64,000 bases of DNA from Pseudoduganella dura (GTDB taxonomy: Bacteria; Pseudomonadota; Gammaproteobacteria; Burkholderiales; Burkholderiaceae_D). Below, piece after piece: positions 63,018 to 64,000 of this stretch; within the stretch, counting starts at the first letter, position 1; every line of letters begins with the position of its first letter. The notes beneath the pieces were generated by a model. That model was not told the DNA's origin and ran no database searches. It saw only the letters and a list, made by a program, of their open reading frames with translations. The DNA is taken from contig NZ_WNWM01000002.1 in NCBI RefSeq assembly GCF_009727155.1, forward strand, positions 6,448,001-6,512,000, written 5' to 3'. Made by a program: the position numbers and the translations under genes.

Positions 63018-64000
63018 ATGAGCAGATTCTGGAGTTCCGTCGTCCATCGCCTGACCCCGTACATCCCCGGGGAGCAGGTCGATATCCCCGGACTGGTCAA
63101 GCTCAACACCAATGAAAATCCGTATGGTCCGTCGCCGCGGGCATTGAGCGCGATGCGCGACGCGGCCGGCGGCGAGCTGCGCAAGTACCCGGACCCGAAC
63201 GGCAGCGCGCTGAAGGATGCGCTGGCGGCCAGCCATGGCTTGCTGCGCGACCAGGTCTTCGTCGGCAACAGCTCCGACGAGGTGCTGGCCCATGTGTTCC
63301 AGGCCTTGCTGAACCACGAATTGCCGTTGCTGTCGCCGGATATCAGCTACAGCTTCTATCCCACGTATTGCAGTCTGTACGGCATCCGTCATCGGGCGGT
63401 GCCGCTGAACGCCGACTTCGAGATCGACGTCGACGACTACGACCAGCCGTGCGGCGCCATCATCCTGGCCAATCCGAACGCGCCGACCGGCCACGCGCTA
63501 TCGCTGTCCCGCATCGAGGCATTGCTGCTGGCGCATCCGGAACAGGTGGTGGTCATCGATGAAGCGTATGTCGACTTCGGAGCGGAGAGTGCCGTGACGC
63601 TGGTCGGCCGCCACGACAACCTGCTGGTCGTCCAGACGTTCTCGAAATCGCGTTCGCTGGCCGGCCTGCGGGTCGGCTTCGCGCTCGGGCATGCCGACCT
63701 GATCGCCGGGCTGGAACGCGTGAAGAACAGTTTCAACTGCTATCCGCTCGGCCAGGTTGCGCTGGCCGGCGCCGTCGCCGCCGTCGAGGACCGGGTGTAT
63801 TTCGAGCAGACCCGCGCCGCGATCATCGCGAGCCGTGAGCAGCTGGCGGCGGCGCTCGTCGAATTGGGCTTCCAGGTGCTGCCGTCGAAGGCGAACTTTC
63901 TGTTCGTGCGCCACCCGGGGCACGACGCGGCGGGGCTGGCGGCGGGCTTGCGCGAGCGCGCCATCCTGGTGCGCCATTTCCGGCAGCCGCGCATCGACCA
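63018..64000 (+). CDS. hisC: Histidinol-phosphate aminotransferase, C-terminus cut by window edge
   Basis: A PLP aminotransferase of histidine synthesis: 327 codons present of about 355. Motifs: [66 protein letters not shown] and the PLP-lysine region [21 protein letters not shown] 63018 has AGAGAG upstream. It lies 33 bp after nadC, away from any his operon in view, so it could be a second copy that also handles aromatic amino acids. Confidence 0.93.
   Translation, partial: MSRFWSSVVHRLTPYIPGEQVDIPGLVKLNTNENPYGPSPRALSAMRDAAGGELRKYPDPNGSALKDALAASHGLLRDQVFVGNSSDEVLAHVFQALLNHELPLLSPDISYSFYPTYCSLYGIRHRAVPLNADFEIDVDDYDQPCGAIILANPNAPTGHALSLSRIEALLLAHPEQVVVIDEAYVDFGAESAVTLVGRHDNLLVVQTFSKSRSLAGLRVGFALGHADLIAGLERVKNSFNCYPLGQVALAGAVAAVEDRVYFEQTRAAIIASREQLAAALVELGFQVLPSKANFLFVRHPGHDAAGLAAGLRERAILVRHFRQPRID

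Overview
The window looks like the chromosome of a high-GC betaproteobacterium, most likely Oxalobacteraceae (Massilia / Pseudoduganella type). This is judged from gene content and protein style: an XrtA/PEP-CTERM exopolysaccharide locus, PEP-CTERM surface proteins, DUF3649-PepSY-DUF3325 iron genes, many TPR/Sel1 proteins and large TonB receptors. No database search was possible. I saw no rRNA, tRNA, CRISPR array, insertion sequence or prophage. Coding density is high, and start codons other than ATG (GTG, TTG) are common.

Layout. (1) nadB (1-1428, minus, cut by the left edge) encodes L-aspartate oxidase. (2) 1610-24653 is a large exosortase-A type polysaccharide and cell-surface locus in alternating blocks: the priming glycosyltransferase with PrsK/PrsR (plus); a TPR protein, a GNAT-like protein and an O-ligase/Wzy-like protein (minus); a GT2-GT4 fusion, a flippase and a GT4 (plus); a chain-length protein, a tyrosine autokinase and a membrane-anchored methyltransferase (minus). 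These are followed by a PEP-CTERM protein gene with a sigma-54 type promoter (minus), a FeeM-type N-acyl amino acid synthase coupled to a vanillyl-alcohol-oxidase-like flavoprotein (plus), and PrsT with a LuxR-type regulator (minus). Neither the exosortase nor the outer-membrane export genes lie in the window. (3) 24941-27571 holds a Sel1 lipoprotein and a coupled pair: an Hpt-like protein and a DUF900-type hydrolase without its serine nucleophile. (4) 27771-29169 is a Fur-box-led PepSY unit. (5) 29204-32371 is the conserved ATP-grasp / alpha-E / transglutaminase triad. (6) 32533-36717 carries cheD, a PQQ-dehydrogenase/PEBP fusion, an SDR enzyme and a pentapeptide-repeat protein. (7) 36875-46871 carries two divergent TonB-dependent receptors, a second Fur-box-led unit (DUF3649-PepSY-DUF3325), an MHFG-type PEP-CTERM protein and a LacI regulator. 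(8) 46978-56097 carries a small membrane protein, a short Hsp70-like protein, a DnaQ-like exonuclease, a Sel1 array, an S9 peptidase, an M10/RTX protease and a diguanylate cyclase. (9) 56563-64000 is housekeeping: queE, queD, tadA, an LD-carboxypeptidase, a YbiT-type ABC-F protein, nadA, nadC and hisC (cut by the right edge).

How the parts work together. PrsK/PrsR is a sigma-54-type two-component system. The PEP-CTERM gene at 17520-18428 carries a near-consensus -24/-12 element, so the regulator and a probable target are both visible. The glycosyltransferases, flippase, O-ligase, chain-length protein and tyrosine kinase form a Wzx/Wzy-type exopolysaccharide machine. The most interesting inference is the FeeM plus VAO/PCMH-type flavoprotein pair: FeeM-family enzymes make N-acyl amino acids such as N-acyl-tyrosine, and VAO-type enzymes oxidise para-substituted phenols, so the pair could make an oxidised N-acyl-tyrosine tied to this surface system.
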